7,074 bases of DNA from Lysobacterales bacterium (GTDB lineage Bacteria > Pseudomonadota > Gammaproteobacteria > Xanthomonadales > Rhodanobacteraceae), in assembly GCA_013298265.1 (NCBI GenBank), contig JAAFHE010000193.1:1-7074 (forward strand). The letters run 5' to 3'. Made by a program: the position numbers and the translations under genes. Below are positions 1 through 6,013 of this stretch, in pieces. The notes beneath the pieces are model-generated. The model worked only from the letters and a program-made list of their open reading frames with translations, did not search any database and had not been told where the DNA came from. Every line of letters begins with the position of its first letter. The stretch's first letter is position 1.

Positions 1-973
1 TCCAGCCAGCCGTCGTCTCGTGACGCACGAGCCGTCCGGCCACCGCGGGCGCCTGTTCGAGACCGGCCTGGATCAGCGCCAGCGGTACGTCGAGCGCATG
101 CGCGATCGAGGCAGCGGCCAGGGCGTTGGAGACATTGTGGCGTCCGGCCAGTGGCAGATCGATGTCGGCACTGCCTTGGGGTGTATGCAGGCGGAAACGC
201 GAGCGTGCCCCCAGTTCCAGCGCGTCGGCCCAGAGGTCGAACGCGGAAGAAAAGCCGAAGCGCAGCGTGCGGCGCGAGCCGGCGAGCCCGGCGAACAGAC
301 TGGCGAAGGGATCCTCCGCGTTGATCACGGCAACCCCATCCTCGGGTAGCGCCTCGTACAGCGCGCCCTTGGTTTCCGCCACGCCGGCCAGCGACTTCAT
401 GCGCTCCAGGTGCGCCGGTGCGATGTTGTTGACCAGCGCCACCTCGGGCCGCGCGATCGCGGCGAGGTAGGCAATGTCGCCCGGCTTGCCGGCACCCATT
501 TCGAGCACGGCGAACTCGGTCTGCGGCGGCAGCGCGAGCAGGGTCAGCGGCAGGCCGATCTCGTTGTTGAGATTGCCTGGGGTCGAGTGCGTAGTACCGC
601 GCCGCGCAAGGATTGCCGCGGTAAGGGTCTTGACCGTGGTCTTGCCGTTGGAACCGGTGATGCCGATCACGCGTGCATCGATGCGCGCACGCGCCGCAGC
701 GGCAAGATCGCCGAGCGCAAGCCCGGTGTCGGCGACGACCACCTGCGGCAGTGCCGCGTCGATCTTGCGCGAGACGAGCGCCGCGACGGCACCGGCCTGC
801 TGCGCGGCGACAAGGAAATCATGCGCGTCGACACGCTCGCCCTTGAGCGCAACGAACAGTTCCCCGCCACGCAGGCAACGCGTATCGGTAGCCACACCGG
901 CGACGGTCACGTCGGCGCCGGCCAGATGGCCGCGTGTCCACACGGCGATTTCGCTCAGGCGCAGAGTCAGCAC
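1..973 (-). CDS. murF: UDP-N-acetylmuramoyl-tripeptide--D-alanyl-D-alanine ligase MurF (partial, 3' end outside window)
   Basis: MurF is the cytoplasmic ATP-dependent ligase that adds D-Ala-D-Ala to UDP-MurNAc-tripeptide, the last soluble step of peptidoglycan precursor synthesis. I translated 324 codons from a GTG at 971-973; the frame is open to the window edge, so roughly the last 130 residues are missing. The N-terminus (LTLRLSEIA, then GVATDTR near residues 26-32) is MurF-like. The P-loop GITGSNGKTT is at 104-113, LEMGAG at 157-162, NNIAPAHLERM at 182-192, ETKG at 200-203 (its Lys may be the carbamylated lysine of Mur ligases, by family analogy) and LAGRHNVSNALAAAS at 275-289. The VNNI.PAHLERM and LEMGAG signatures favour MurF over MurE. 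The GTG is the first usable start after an in-frame TGA at about 1004-1006. An AGGTGG lies 7 nt upstream, and the start overlaps the end of the preceding small ORF by 7 nt, suggesting coupling. Confidence 0.95.
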   Translation of the reverse strand, partial: MLTLRLSEIAVWTRGHLAGADVTVAGVATDTRCLRGGELFVALKGERVDAHDFLVAAQQAGAVAALVSRKIDAALPQVVVADTGLALGDLAAAARARIDARVIGITGSNGKTTVKTLTAAILARRGTTHSTPGNLNNEIGLPLTLLALPPQTEFAVLEMGAGKPGDIAYLAAIARPEVALVNNIAPAHLERMKSLAGVAETKGALYEALPEDGVAVINAEDPFASLFAGLAGSRRTLRFGFSSAFDLWADALELGARSRFRLHTPQGSADIDLPLAGRHNVSNALAAASIAHALDVPLALIQAGLEQAPAVAGRLVRHETTAGW

Positions 974-1143
974 GGTCGCACCACCTGCCCGAGGCGTGAC
1001 AGCCGGTCAAAAAGGGCGGGCGGCGCGGATGCCAGGCCCTCCAGGACCAAGACATTCCGCGCCAACGCCGCCGGGGCAACCGGACAAAAAGCACCGCCTG
1101 GTGCGGCGCCGACCGCGAATGGGCGCAGCAGGGTCGCCGTCAT
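967..1143 (-). CDS. Unrecognised 58-residue ORF in the slot normally held by murE
   Basis: This ORF begins with an ATG that overlaps the ftsI stop (ATGA) and ends in a TGA that lies 7 nt inside murF, so it is packed like a true dcw gene. The predicted peptide starts MTATLLRPFAVGAAPGG and ends LFDRLSRLGQVVRPC. It is Ala, Leu, Val and Pro rich, with two cysteines and no predicted membrane helix or motif I know. It contains none of the hallmarks of MurE (no GTNGKT-type P-loop, no GHE motif). A stretch reading ALARNVLVLEGL vaguely resembles the early part of xanthomonad MurE, so it could be the 5' remnant of a deleted murE, but the match is too short to count as evidence. Alternatives are a real small protein, or non-functional spacer that keeps ribosomes moving from ftsI to murF. 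Position and overlaps are seen; function is unknown. Confidence 0.45.
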   Translation of the reverse strand: MTATLLRPFAVGAAPGGAFCPVAPAALARNVLVLEGLASAPPALFDRLSRLGQVVRPC

Positions 1144-2981
1144 TCGGGCACTCCTTCCTCATAGCTGGTCGCGCCCGGCGCGTATTCCGGTGCGGCGTCG
1201 CCGGCCTCGATCGGCGCCCAGCTACCGGTACCGTCGGCATACCACTTTTCCACATTGTCCGGCGGTATATCGAGCAGACGCAGTGCGCCGTCCATGACAC
1301 GGCTGAACACCGGCGCAGCGACCATGCCGCCGGTGTAGGCGCCTTGCGGATCGTGGATCACGACGACCGTGACCAGACGCGGATTGCTCGCCGGGGCGAG
1401 GCCGGCGAACGTCGAGATGTAGCGGCTTTCGTATCCGCCAGCCACGGCGCGGCGCGAAGTGCCGGTCTTGCCGGCGACGCGATAGTTGCGCACCGCGGCG
1501 CGCAGACCAGTGCCGGCTGGCGTGATCACGGTTTCGAGCATGCCGACGATGGTGCGCGCGATGTTCGGGTCGAGCACGGCGGTGTCGGGGTTCTGCGCGC
1601 CCTTGACGAAGGTCGGCGCGCGCAGGCGCCCGCCGTCGGCCAGTACCGCGTAGGCCTGGGCGAGCTGCATCGGCGTGACGCTGAGGCCGTATCCATACGA
1701 CAATGTTGCTTTTTCCACAACACCCCAGCTCTTGGCGATCGGCAGCACGCCCGGCGCCTCGCCCGGAAAGCCGCTACCGGTGCTTTCGCCGAAGCCGAAG
1801 CGCTTGAACACGTCGTAGAGGTGTTCGTTCGACAGGGTCAGCGCGATCTTCGCCGCGCCGATGTTGCTCGAGCGCGTCAGCACACCGGTGACGTCGAGCA
1901 GGCCTTTGTTGCTGGTGTCGCGGATGATGTGGCCGGCCAGCGGCATGGTGCCCGGCGAGGTGTCGATCGGTGTGTTCGGCTTCCATTTGCCGGCTTCCAG
2001 CGCCGCGGCAATGGTGAAGGCTTTCACCGTAGAGCCAGGCTCGACCACGTCGGTGAGCGCGCGGTTGCGCCGACTCGCGGTGTCGCCGTTGTTGACCGCG
2101 TTGGGGTTGTACGAAGGCTGGTTGACCGTCGCGAGGATCTCGCCGTTGCGTGCGTCGAGCACGACGATCGAACCCGAGCTCGCACCGCGCTCGAGCAGCG
2201 TGCGCTTGAGCTGGCGATAGGCGAGGTACTGGATGCGCCGGTCGATCGACAAGGTCAGGTCGCGGCCCGGCTGCGGCTCGCGCAGCAGCTCGACGTCCTC
2301 GACCACATGGCCAAGACGATCGCGGATCACGCGCTTGGCGCCGGGCTTTCCGGCGAGCCATTCGTCGAACGCGAGTTCCAGCCCTTCCTGGCCGCGATCG
2401 TCGATATTGGTGAAGCCCAGCACATGGGCCATGACTTCACCGCTGGGGTAGTAGCGGCGGAATTCGCGCTGCGCGCTCACGCCTGGGATCTTGCGGTCGA
2501 GGATCAGCTTCGCATCGTCAGGATTCAGATGCCGCTTGAGGTACAGGAATTCCTTGTCGGCGCGCTGGTCGAGCTTCTGCCTCAGCACGGCCTCGTCGAT
2601 GGCGAGCGCCAAGGCGAGCTCGGGGATACGCCCAGTGTGCTGCAGCAGCTCTTGCGGATTGACCCAGATCGATTCCACCGGCGTGGACACCGCCAGCGGT
2701 TCGCCGTTGCGATCGAGCACGGCACCGCGCGACACCGCGATCGGTACTTCGCGCAGATGACGCGCGTCACCCTGTTCCTGATAGAAATCCTTGCGCACGA
2801 CCTGCAGGTCGACCGCGCGCACGACCAGGCCGGTGCCGGCCAGGGTCAGCAGCATCAGCACCGTGGACAGGCGCGCCTTGAGGTTGACCGGCCGCGCGCG
2901 CGCGGCTGCGCGCATCGCAGCGGCAGTGGCGCTGCGCGTGCTGGCTTCGGCCGATTCGCGTGGACGTGACGGCATGTTCAT
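1140..2981 (-). CDS. ftsI: Peptidoglycan D,D-transpeptidase FtsI (PBP3)
   Basis: This is the septum-specific class B penicillin-binding protein, which crosslinks peptidoglycan at the division site with FtsW and the FtsQLB complex. It is anchored in the inner membrane with its catalytic domain in the periplasm. The 613-residue protein has an Arg/Ala-rich cytoplasmic tail (1-36), one membrane helix (about 38-58), a pedestal/dimerisation domain beginning near the RGAVLDRNG motif (85-93) and a transpeptidase domain from about 270. The active-site triad is intact: STVK at 317-320 (Ser317 nucleophile), SSN at 371-373 and KTGT at 505-508. Length and motif spacing match the family (E. coli Ser307, 588 residues). 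The chosen ATG at 2979-2981 shares its A with the ftsL stop (TGATG); another ATG lies two codons on. Neither has a good Shine-Dalgarno sequence, so translation is probably coupled to ftsL. The stop overlaps the next ORF by 4 nt. Confidence 0.97.
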   Translation of the reverse strand: MNMPSRPRESAEASTRSATAAAMRAAARARPVNLKARLSTVLMLLTLAGTGLVVRAVDLQVVRKDFYQEQGDARHLREVPIAVSRGAVLDRNGEPLAVSTPVESIWVNPQELLQHTGRIPELALALAIDEAVLRQKLDQRADKEFLYLKRHLNPDDAKLILDRKIPGVSAQREFRRYYPSGEVMAHVLGFTNIDDRGQEGLELAFDEWLAGKPGAKRVIRDRLGHVVEDVELLREPQPGRDLTLSIDRRIQYLAYRQLKRTLLERGASSGSIVVLDARNGEILATVNQPSYNPNAVNNGDTASRRNRALTDVVEPGSTVKAFTIAAALEAGKWKPNTPIDTSPGTMPLAGHIIRDTSNKGLLDVTGVLTRSSNIGAAKIALTLSNEHLYDVFKRFGFGESTGSGFPGEAPGVLPIAKSWGVVEKATLSYGYGLSVTPMQLAQAYAVLADGGRLRAPTFVKGAQNPDTAVLDPNIARTIVGMLETVITPAGTGLRAAVRNYRVAGKTGTSRRAVAGGYESRYISTFAGLAPASNPRLVTVVVIHDPQGAYTGGMVAAPVFSRVMDGALRLLDIPPDNVEKWYADGTGSWAPIEAGDAAPEYAPGATSYEEGVPE

Positions 2982-3253
2982 CAACGGCGCACGATCACCA
3001 CATCGGCCGGATCGGCCGAGCCCATGCCGAGCTGGCCGCGTGCGACCTGCTCGATACGGTTGGGCTCAGCCCAGGTCGACTGCTCGAGTTGCAGGCGGCC
3101 GTACTCGAAATTCATTTCGTCACGCTCCTTGTTGAGCCGGGTCAGCTCGACGAACAGCACGCGGCCTTCGTGGCGCTGGTAGACAACACCGATCGCGCTG
3201 GCAATGTCGGCCAGCAGCAACAGGGCAAACAGGACGAACCCGACGCGCTTCAT
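2981..3253 (-). CDS. ftsL: Cell division protein FtsL
   Basis: FtsL is a small bitopic inner-membrane protein that joins FtsB and FtsQ and helps activate the FtsWI synthase during septation. The 90-residue product has only a short cytoplasmic N-terminus (MKR), a hydrophobic helix at about 4-23, and a periplasmic heptad-like region from about 27 to 58 rich in Leu, Glu and Arg that suits a coiled coil. It ends with the [18 protein letters not shown] segment typical of gammaproteobacterial FtsL. Primary sequence in this family is poorly conserved, so the call rests on size, topology and position between rsmH and ftsI. The ATG overlaps the rsmH stop (ATGA), and a GGAG lies 8 nt upstream of it. 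Confidence 0.93.
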   Translation of the reverse strand: MKRVGFVLFALLLLADIASAIGVVYQRHEGRVLFVELTRLNKERDEMNFEYGRLQLEQSTWAEPNRIEQVARGQLGMGSADPADVVIVRR

Positions 3254-4188
3254 GCGAACGGCTCCGGCAGGCGCTCGGCGACGCGCAGCACGGCGCTGCG
3301 CGCCCGAGGGTTGCGCTCGATTTCTTCCGCGCCGGGCTGGTGCGCAGCACCGATCGCGCGCAGCGTCAGCGCCTCGTGCGGCGGCGGCGGCAGACCGCGC
3401 CGGCCCGGCGGCGGCTGCGAATGGCTGCGGATGAATTGCTTGACGATGCGGTCTTCCAGCGAATGGAAGCTGATCACCGCGAGGCGGCCGCCCGCGTTGA
3501 GGCGGCGGCGCGCGCCGTCGAGTCCGCGCTGCAGCGCATCCAGCTCGCCGTTCACCGCAATGCGCAGCGCCTGGAAAGTACGCGTGGCCGGATGCTTGCC
3601 GGGTTCACGCTTCGGAATGGCGCGCGCACATAATTCCGCCAGTGCGGACGTCGTGCGGATCGGGGTGTCGTGGCGGCGCTCGACGATCCAGCGCGCGATG
3701 CGCCGGCTCATGCGTTCCTCGCCGAATTCGTAGAGCACGTTTGCGATGTCTTCCTCGGTCGCGCGGGCCAGGTATTCGGCCGCGCTCTCGCCCTGGCTGG
3801 TGTCCATGCGCATGTCGAGCGGCGCATCGCCCTGGAAGCTGAATCCGCGCTGCGGATCATCCAGCTGAGGCGACGACACACCGATATCGAGCAGCACACC
3901 GTCCACCCCCGCCTCCGTCGCGTCCCATTCGGCCAACTCGGCGAAACTGCCGTGGCGTACCTGTACACGCGGGTCCTGACCGAATTCGGCGCGCGCCGAG
4001 GCAATCGCCTGCGGATCACGATCCAGCAGCAACAGGCGCCCCCCGGCACCCAGCCGTTTCAGCACCTCGCGCGCGTGTCCGCCGCGGCCGAAAGTGCCAT
4101 CGAGGTAGACACCCTCCGGCTTCACGGCAAGCGCGTCCACCGCTTCCGACAACATGACCGGGACGTGCCTGAGCGTGTCCTGCTTCAC
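3250..4188 (-). CDS. rsmH: 16S rRNA (cytosine(1402)-N4)-methyltransferase RsmH (MraW)
   Basis: RsmH is a cytoplasmic SAM-dependent methyltransferase that modifies N4 of C1402 in the decoding centre of 16S rRNA. The 312-residue protein is full length. It opens with [13 protein letters not shown] and carries the SAM-binding DGTFGRGGH (30-38), LDRDP (55-59), [10 protein letters not shown] (101-110), DMRMD (125-129), FGEER (155-159), [19 protein letters not shown] (198-216), [13 protein letters not shown] (238-250) and C-terminal [10 protein letters not shown] (293-302), all diagnostic. The start is a GTG at 4186-4188, since no ATG lies in frame ahead of the conserved HVPV motif. A GGAG sits 4 nt upstream. 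The gene follows mraZ by 28 nt and overlaps ftsL by 4 nt, so it belongs to the same operon. Confidence 0.98.
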   Translation of the reverse strand: MKQDTLRHVPVMLSEAVDALAVKPEGVYLDGTFGRGGHAREVLKRLGAGGRLLLLDRDPQAIASARAEFGQDPRVQVRHGSFAELAEWDATEAGVDGVLLDIGVSSPQLDDPQRGFSFQGDAPLDMRMDTSQGESAAEYLARATEEDIANVLYEFGEERMSRRIARWIVERRHDTPIRTTSALAELCARAIPKREPGKHPATRTFQALRIAVNGELDALQRGLDGARRRLNAGGRLAVISFHSLEDRIVKQFIRSHSQPPPGRRGLPPPPHEALTLRAIGAAHQPGAEEIERNPRARSAVLRVAERLPEPFA

Positions 4189-4216
4189 CCTGCTCCACCC
4201 CGGTCCGTTAGTTCCG

Positions 4217-4663
4217 CTACAACTTCAGGTTCATCATCGCGTCGCTGATCTCGTCCTCGCCTATGGTCTGGCGGATCTTCGCGAGGTGCGCCTGCTCGCT
4301 CCACAACTCGAATTTCGCTCCCATGCCGAGCAACACGGCTTTCTTGTCGATCCCGGCTGCCATGCGCTGGCTTGCCGGGACCAGGATGCGGCTGGCGCTG
4401 TCGGGCTCGACATGGGCCGCGGCACCGACCAGCTTCATCTGCAGCGACCGGTGCACAGCCTTGACGTTCGGCAGCGCGTTGACCTGATCGCGGACGGTCT
4501 CCCATTCGCCAAGCGGAAACAGCCACAGGCATCCGTTTTCGAAGGGGTTGTAGGTGAACACCAGACGCCCAGCGGAGATTCCGGCAATCAGCTCGCGATA
4601 GGCTGTCGGCAGAGCGAGCCGCCCCTTGTCGTCGATCGTGATCGCGGTTTCACCCTGAAACAT
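4217..4663 (-). CDS. mraZ: Transcriptional regulator MraZ
   Basis: MraZ is a ring-forming DNA-binding protein with two AbrB/SpoVT-like half-domains; in E. coli it represses its own dcw operon by binding TGGG-type direct repeats. The 148-residue product begins [19 protein letters not shown] and carries both DxxxR motifs (D11-R15 and D88-R92), followed by LALP and ILVP. The C-terminal half has the usual [13 protein letters not shown] stretch. I place the start at the ATG at 4661-4663, because MFQGE is the conserved N-terminus and a GGAAGGG Shine-Dalgarno (4672-4678) lies 8 nt upstream. A longer open frame to 4738 would run through the operator and promoter and is not credible. It is the first gene of the operon and sits directly behind its own predicted operator. 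Confidence 0.97.
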   Translation of the reverse strand: MFQGETAITIDDKGRLALPTAYRELIAGISAGRLVFTYNPFENGCLWLFPLGEWETVRDQVNALPNVKAVHRSLQMKLVGAAAHVEPDSASRILVPASQRMAAGIDKKAVLLGMGAKFELWSEQAHLAKIRQTIGEDEISDAMMNLKL

Positions 4664-4676
4664 CCCTGAGGCCCTT

Positions 4677-4711
4677 CCCACGATTTCCCACCAAAACACA
4701 CCAGCGCCCAC
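4677..4711 (-). promoter_or_regulatory. MraZ operator: four GTGGG-type boxes at 10-bp period
   Basis: On the minus strand, GTGGG occurs at 4711-4707, a degenerate GTGTG at 4701-4697, GTGGG at 4691-4687 and GTGGG at 4681-4677. Each box starts exactly 10 bp after the last, so all face the same side of the helix. The known MraZ site consists of TGGGN repeats separated by 5 nt, which is the same spacing. The first box overlaps the -10 and the last overlaps the mraZ Shine-Dalgarno. Binding by MraZ would therefore block both polymerase and possibly ribosome access. Boxes are seen; binding is inferred from the family. Confidence 0.88.
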
Positions 4712-4738
4712 ACTAGTCTCACCCCCTGAGACTGTCAA
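4710..4738 (-). promoter_or_regulatory. Sigma70-type promoter of the dcw operon
   Basis: The minus strand has a perfect TTGACA -35 at 4738-4733, a 17-bp spacer and TAGTGT at 4715-4710 as a weak -10 (3 of 6 consensus positions). This predicts a start near 4703 and a leader of roughly 40 nt before mraZ. The -10 overlaps the first MraZ box, as expected for an autorepressed promoter. The spacer is also an interrupted palindrome (see separate entry). Confidence 0.7.
4716..4732. repeat. Perfect inverted repeat filling the dcw promoter spacer
   Basis: The 17-bp spacer between the predicted -35 and -10 reads, on the minus strand, GTCTCA, then five G, then TGAGAC. The arms are exact reverse complements and the G run is the centre. 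It could be an operator for a second regulator, or simply shape the spacer. No known regulator is assigned. Confidence 0.6.
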
Positions 4739-4815
4739 GGAGAATTTCCGTTACAGATCAAGGGGGTTGTGATGTTTCCTGGCAGTTTCAGGCGATTTCT
4801 AAGTAAATTCACATA

Positions 4816-4846
4816 AACCGTTGAATTGAAAGATAATTCAACAGTT
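4816..4846. repeat. AT-rich inverted repeat upstream of the dcw promoter
   Basis: The arms at 4816-4827 and 4835-4846 are complementary at 11 of 12 positions, with 8 perfect inner pairs (GTTGAATT and AATTCAAC) around a 7-nt centre. In a minus-strand RNA the odd position would be a U-G wobble. It lies about 80 bp behind the -35. There is no T run after it, so an operator seems likelier than a terminator. Confidence 0.45.
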
Positions 4847-5085
4847 CACCGTGTTGTTACATTGCTGAACGGACTCGCTGGGTCCAATACGGCGAAACGC
4901 GCTCTTAACGTCCGCGTCATGGACCGGACTGCGCCCGGCTTCCCACCTTCCGATTCCGCCAGCGGACTCGCAGATCCCCGCGCACGCTCCGGGCAGTACT
5001 GCCGTCGGCCGACAGGCGCCAGCGCGGCTTCATGCCGAGGGCTCTCGCCATTCTGAAATTTGCTCAATGTATGCAAATGGCGGGC

Positions 5086-5108
5086 GCGCCCGGTGATACA
5101 CCGGGCGC
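5086..5108. repeat. Perfect 10-bp GC-rich hairpin
   Basis: GCGCCCGGTG (5086-5095) and CACCGGGCGC (5099-5108) are exact reverse complements around a 3-nt ATA loop. No T-rich tract follows on either strand, so it is not a classical intrinsic terminator. It lies just before the pseudogene remnant and may be an old regulatory site or a short REP-like unit. Confidence 0.5.
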
Positions 5109-5136
5109 AGCTCAAGACGACCACGCGAGGTGTCAG

Positions 5137-5489
5137 GTGACGGGCAATCTGTGGACCGTCGACGGCTCGCTGCCGCTGCGCACGAGCAACTTCGCCAGGC
5201 CCAAGGAAAACGCCAGCACGACGCTGGAGACCGACATCCGGGGCACCGGCAACAACTGCTTTGCCTGCCAGAGACAGCAGCGGTTCGTTAGCGGCACGAC
5301 GCCGACGGCTTTCCCGAGGACGCGCCGGCGAATTTCAGCCACTTGCGGGGATTCGCCCAGCAGACCGGTGGCTGCGGCAACGGCAAGGACCCGCAGCCAG
5401 CCGCCTGTCCGATCAAGAGCGGCAACAGGGCCAGCGTGACCGATCAGGCCAAGGATGCCGCCCAGAAGGAAGCCAAGAAGAAGAAATAG
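5137..5489 (+). pseudogene. Decayed 3' remnant of a heme-c-like (CxxCH) protein gene
   Basis: One plus-strand frame from a GTG at 5137 reads through TTLETDIRGTGNNCFAC to about 5300. The sense then continues in the frame one base back, from 5292 to a TAG at 5487-5489, reading DGFPEDAPANFSHLRGFAQQ and ending in a Lys-rich tail. The 3' frame is closed just upstream by a TAG at 5289-5291, so a frameshift within about 5292-5340 splits the gene. The pattern of a TLET-type segment, a CxxC motif and then an NFSHL-type segment recalls proteins with one C-terminal heme-c-like motif. Here CFACQ replaces the expected CxxCH, so heme attachment would fail. No N-terminal part or signal peptide is seen, and the upstream DNA does not continue the protein. 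A GAGG stands 6 nt before the GTG, but with the frameshift and lost His I regard this as a relic. The family assignment is from memory and tentative. Confidence 0.5.
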
Positions 5490-5526
5490 GTAGAAATGAA
5501 ATATTCAGCAAACCGAACCGCACTGC

Positions 5527-5568
5527 GCCCTCTCCCCCAAGCGCGTGAACGCGCTTGGGGGAGAGGGC
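5527..5568. repeat. Perfect 19-bp hairpin, REP-like or bidirectional terminator
   Basis: The arms 5527-5545 (GCCCTCTCCCCCAAGCGCG) and 5550-5568 are exact reverse complements around a TGAA loop. CCCTCTCCC...GGGAGAGGG hairpins are dispersed many times in xanthomonad genomes, so this is probably one copy of such a family. It sits between the end of the plus-strand remnant and the end of the minus-strand DUF3297 gene, where it could stop transcription from both sides. Neither strand has a U tract after the stem, so it does not meet the intrinsic terminator rule. Confidence 0.75.
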
Positions 5569-5576
5569 TCTAGCCA

Positions 5577-5599
5577 CGTGACCACCAGAGATGGTCACG
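5577..5599 (-). terminator. Possible hairpin terminator after the DUF3297 gene
   Basis: CGTGACCA (5577-5584) and TGGTCACG (5592-5599) are exact reverse complements with a 7-nt loop, 13 nt beyond the DUF3297 stop. No T run follows, so it could instead be a 3' mRNA-protecting stem working together with the larger hairpin behind it. Confidence 0.4.
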
Positions 5600-5612
5600 C
5601 AATTCGGCGTCG

Positions 5613-5879
5613 TTACTCGCTATCGCCGCCCGGCGCCGGCTCGGCATCGCGGTAGTAGGCGATGACCTCGCCCTTGATCTTGAGCGTCATCGGGTTGCCG
5701 CGACGGTCGCGTGCCTTGCCCGCGGGGACGCGGATCCAGCCTTCGCTGACGCAGTATTCCTCGACGTCGGCGCGCTCCTTGCCGTTGAAGCGGATGCCGA
5801 TGCCGCGTTCGAAGGCAGCGGCATCGTGGAATTTGCTGCGCGGGTCGCCGTCTAGGCGGTCGGGAGGCGTGTCGCTCAT
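5613..5879 (-). CDS. DUF3297 family protein
   Basis: This is an 88-residue protein of unknown function. The family is named only by its domain; it is small, soluble and found in gammaproteobacteria such as xanthomonads and pseudomonads. The core from residue 18 to about 80 matches my memory of it: FERGIGIRFNGKERADVEEY, then CVSEGWIRVPAGKARDRRGNP, then LKIKGEVIAYY. A short acidic, Pro/Gly tail closes it. There is no signal peptide or membrane segment. The ATG at 5877-5879 is chosen because GAGGA lies 8 nt upstream and MSDTPPD is the usual kind of N-terminus; a TTG six codons further up lacks support. The gene is on the same strand as the reductase gene, 133 nt behind it, with a possible promoter of its own. 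Confidence 0.9.
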   Translation of the reverse strand: MSDTPPDRLDGDPRSKFHDAAAFERGIGIRFNGKERADVEEYCVSEGWIRVPAGKARDRRGNPMTLKIKGEVIAYYRDAEPAPGGDSE

Positions 5880-5905
5880 GGTCTGGGTCCTCAGCAAAGG
5901 CGCGC

Positions 5906-5911
5906 ATGATA
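5906..5911 (-). promoter_or_regulatory. Possible -10 element for the DUF3297 gene
   Basis: The minus strand reads TATCAT (5 of 6 consensus), which would start a leader of about 20 nt. The only -35-like match is CTGACG 19 bp upstream, which is poor and widely spaced. Weak evidence. Confidence 0.3.
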
Positions 5912-5995
5912 GAGCAGGACGGCGCGAGCGCGTCAGCGCCGGCGGACCGCGCGGTGCCAGTCTGCGACGTGCGCTGGCAATCCCTAGCCAGGTCC

Positions 5996-6013
5996 CGCGC
6001 TGACATCAGCGCG
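5996..6013 (-). terminator. Short hairpin abutting the reductase stop codon
   Basis: CGCGCTGA (5996-6003) and TCAGCGCG (6006-6013) are exact reverse complements; in practice a 7-bp stem with a 4-nt loop. It begins at the base directly after the reductase stop codon. No U tract follows, so it may be a weak terminator or a 3' end stabiliser. Confidence 0.35.

Larger units (their letters stand above)
4739..5136. other. Intergenic region upstream of mraZ, no convincing gene
   Basis: I see no recognisable gene on either strand; short open frames here lack motifs or plausible starts. The part next to the dcw promoter (4741-4860) is about 38% GC by direct count, far below the surrounding coding DNA, which suits upstream promoter or regulatory DNA. 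It contains an AT-rich dyad at 4816-4846. Further right are two adjoining perfect palindromes (4992-5003, GGCAGTACTGCC; 5004-5013, GTCGGCCGAC) and a 10-bp hairpin at 5086-5108. I looked for an RNase P RNA, which often lies near mraZ in related bacteria, and found none of its conserved core. Confidence 0.6.

Noticed and set aside
1007..1300. Minus-strand open frame across the ftsI end and the gap before murF, a candidate for leftover murE or an upstream extension of murF
   Set aside because: It is closed by a TGA at about 1004-1006 before the MurF start, and the peptide has no MurE or MurF motif.
474..2969. Long plus-strand open frame of 831 codons opposite ftsI and murF
   Set aside because: It is antisense to clearly conserved ftsI with intact catalytic motifs. 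Its translation is rich in Arg, Ala and His with no recognisable domain, as expected of shadow frames in GC-rich DNA.
4664..4738. N-terminal extension of MraZ to a start at 4738
   Set aside because: It would translate through the promoter and operator; the conserved MFQGE start at 4663 with a good Shine-Dalgarno is better.
4846..5124. Minus-strand open frame of 92 codons upstream of mraZ
   Set aside because: It starts at GTG without a clear ribosome binding site, has no recognisable motif and overlaps AT-rich control DNA.
4739..5136. RNase P RNA or another structured RNA next to mraZ
   Set aside because: The conserved RNase P core sequences are not present on either strand, and only short isolated dyads are seen.
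5620..6006. Minus-strand open frame of 128 codons overlapping the DUF3297 gene
   Set aside because: It is a different frame over a conserved DUF3297 core, with an Arg-rich low-complexity translation typical of a shadow.
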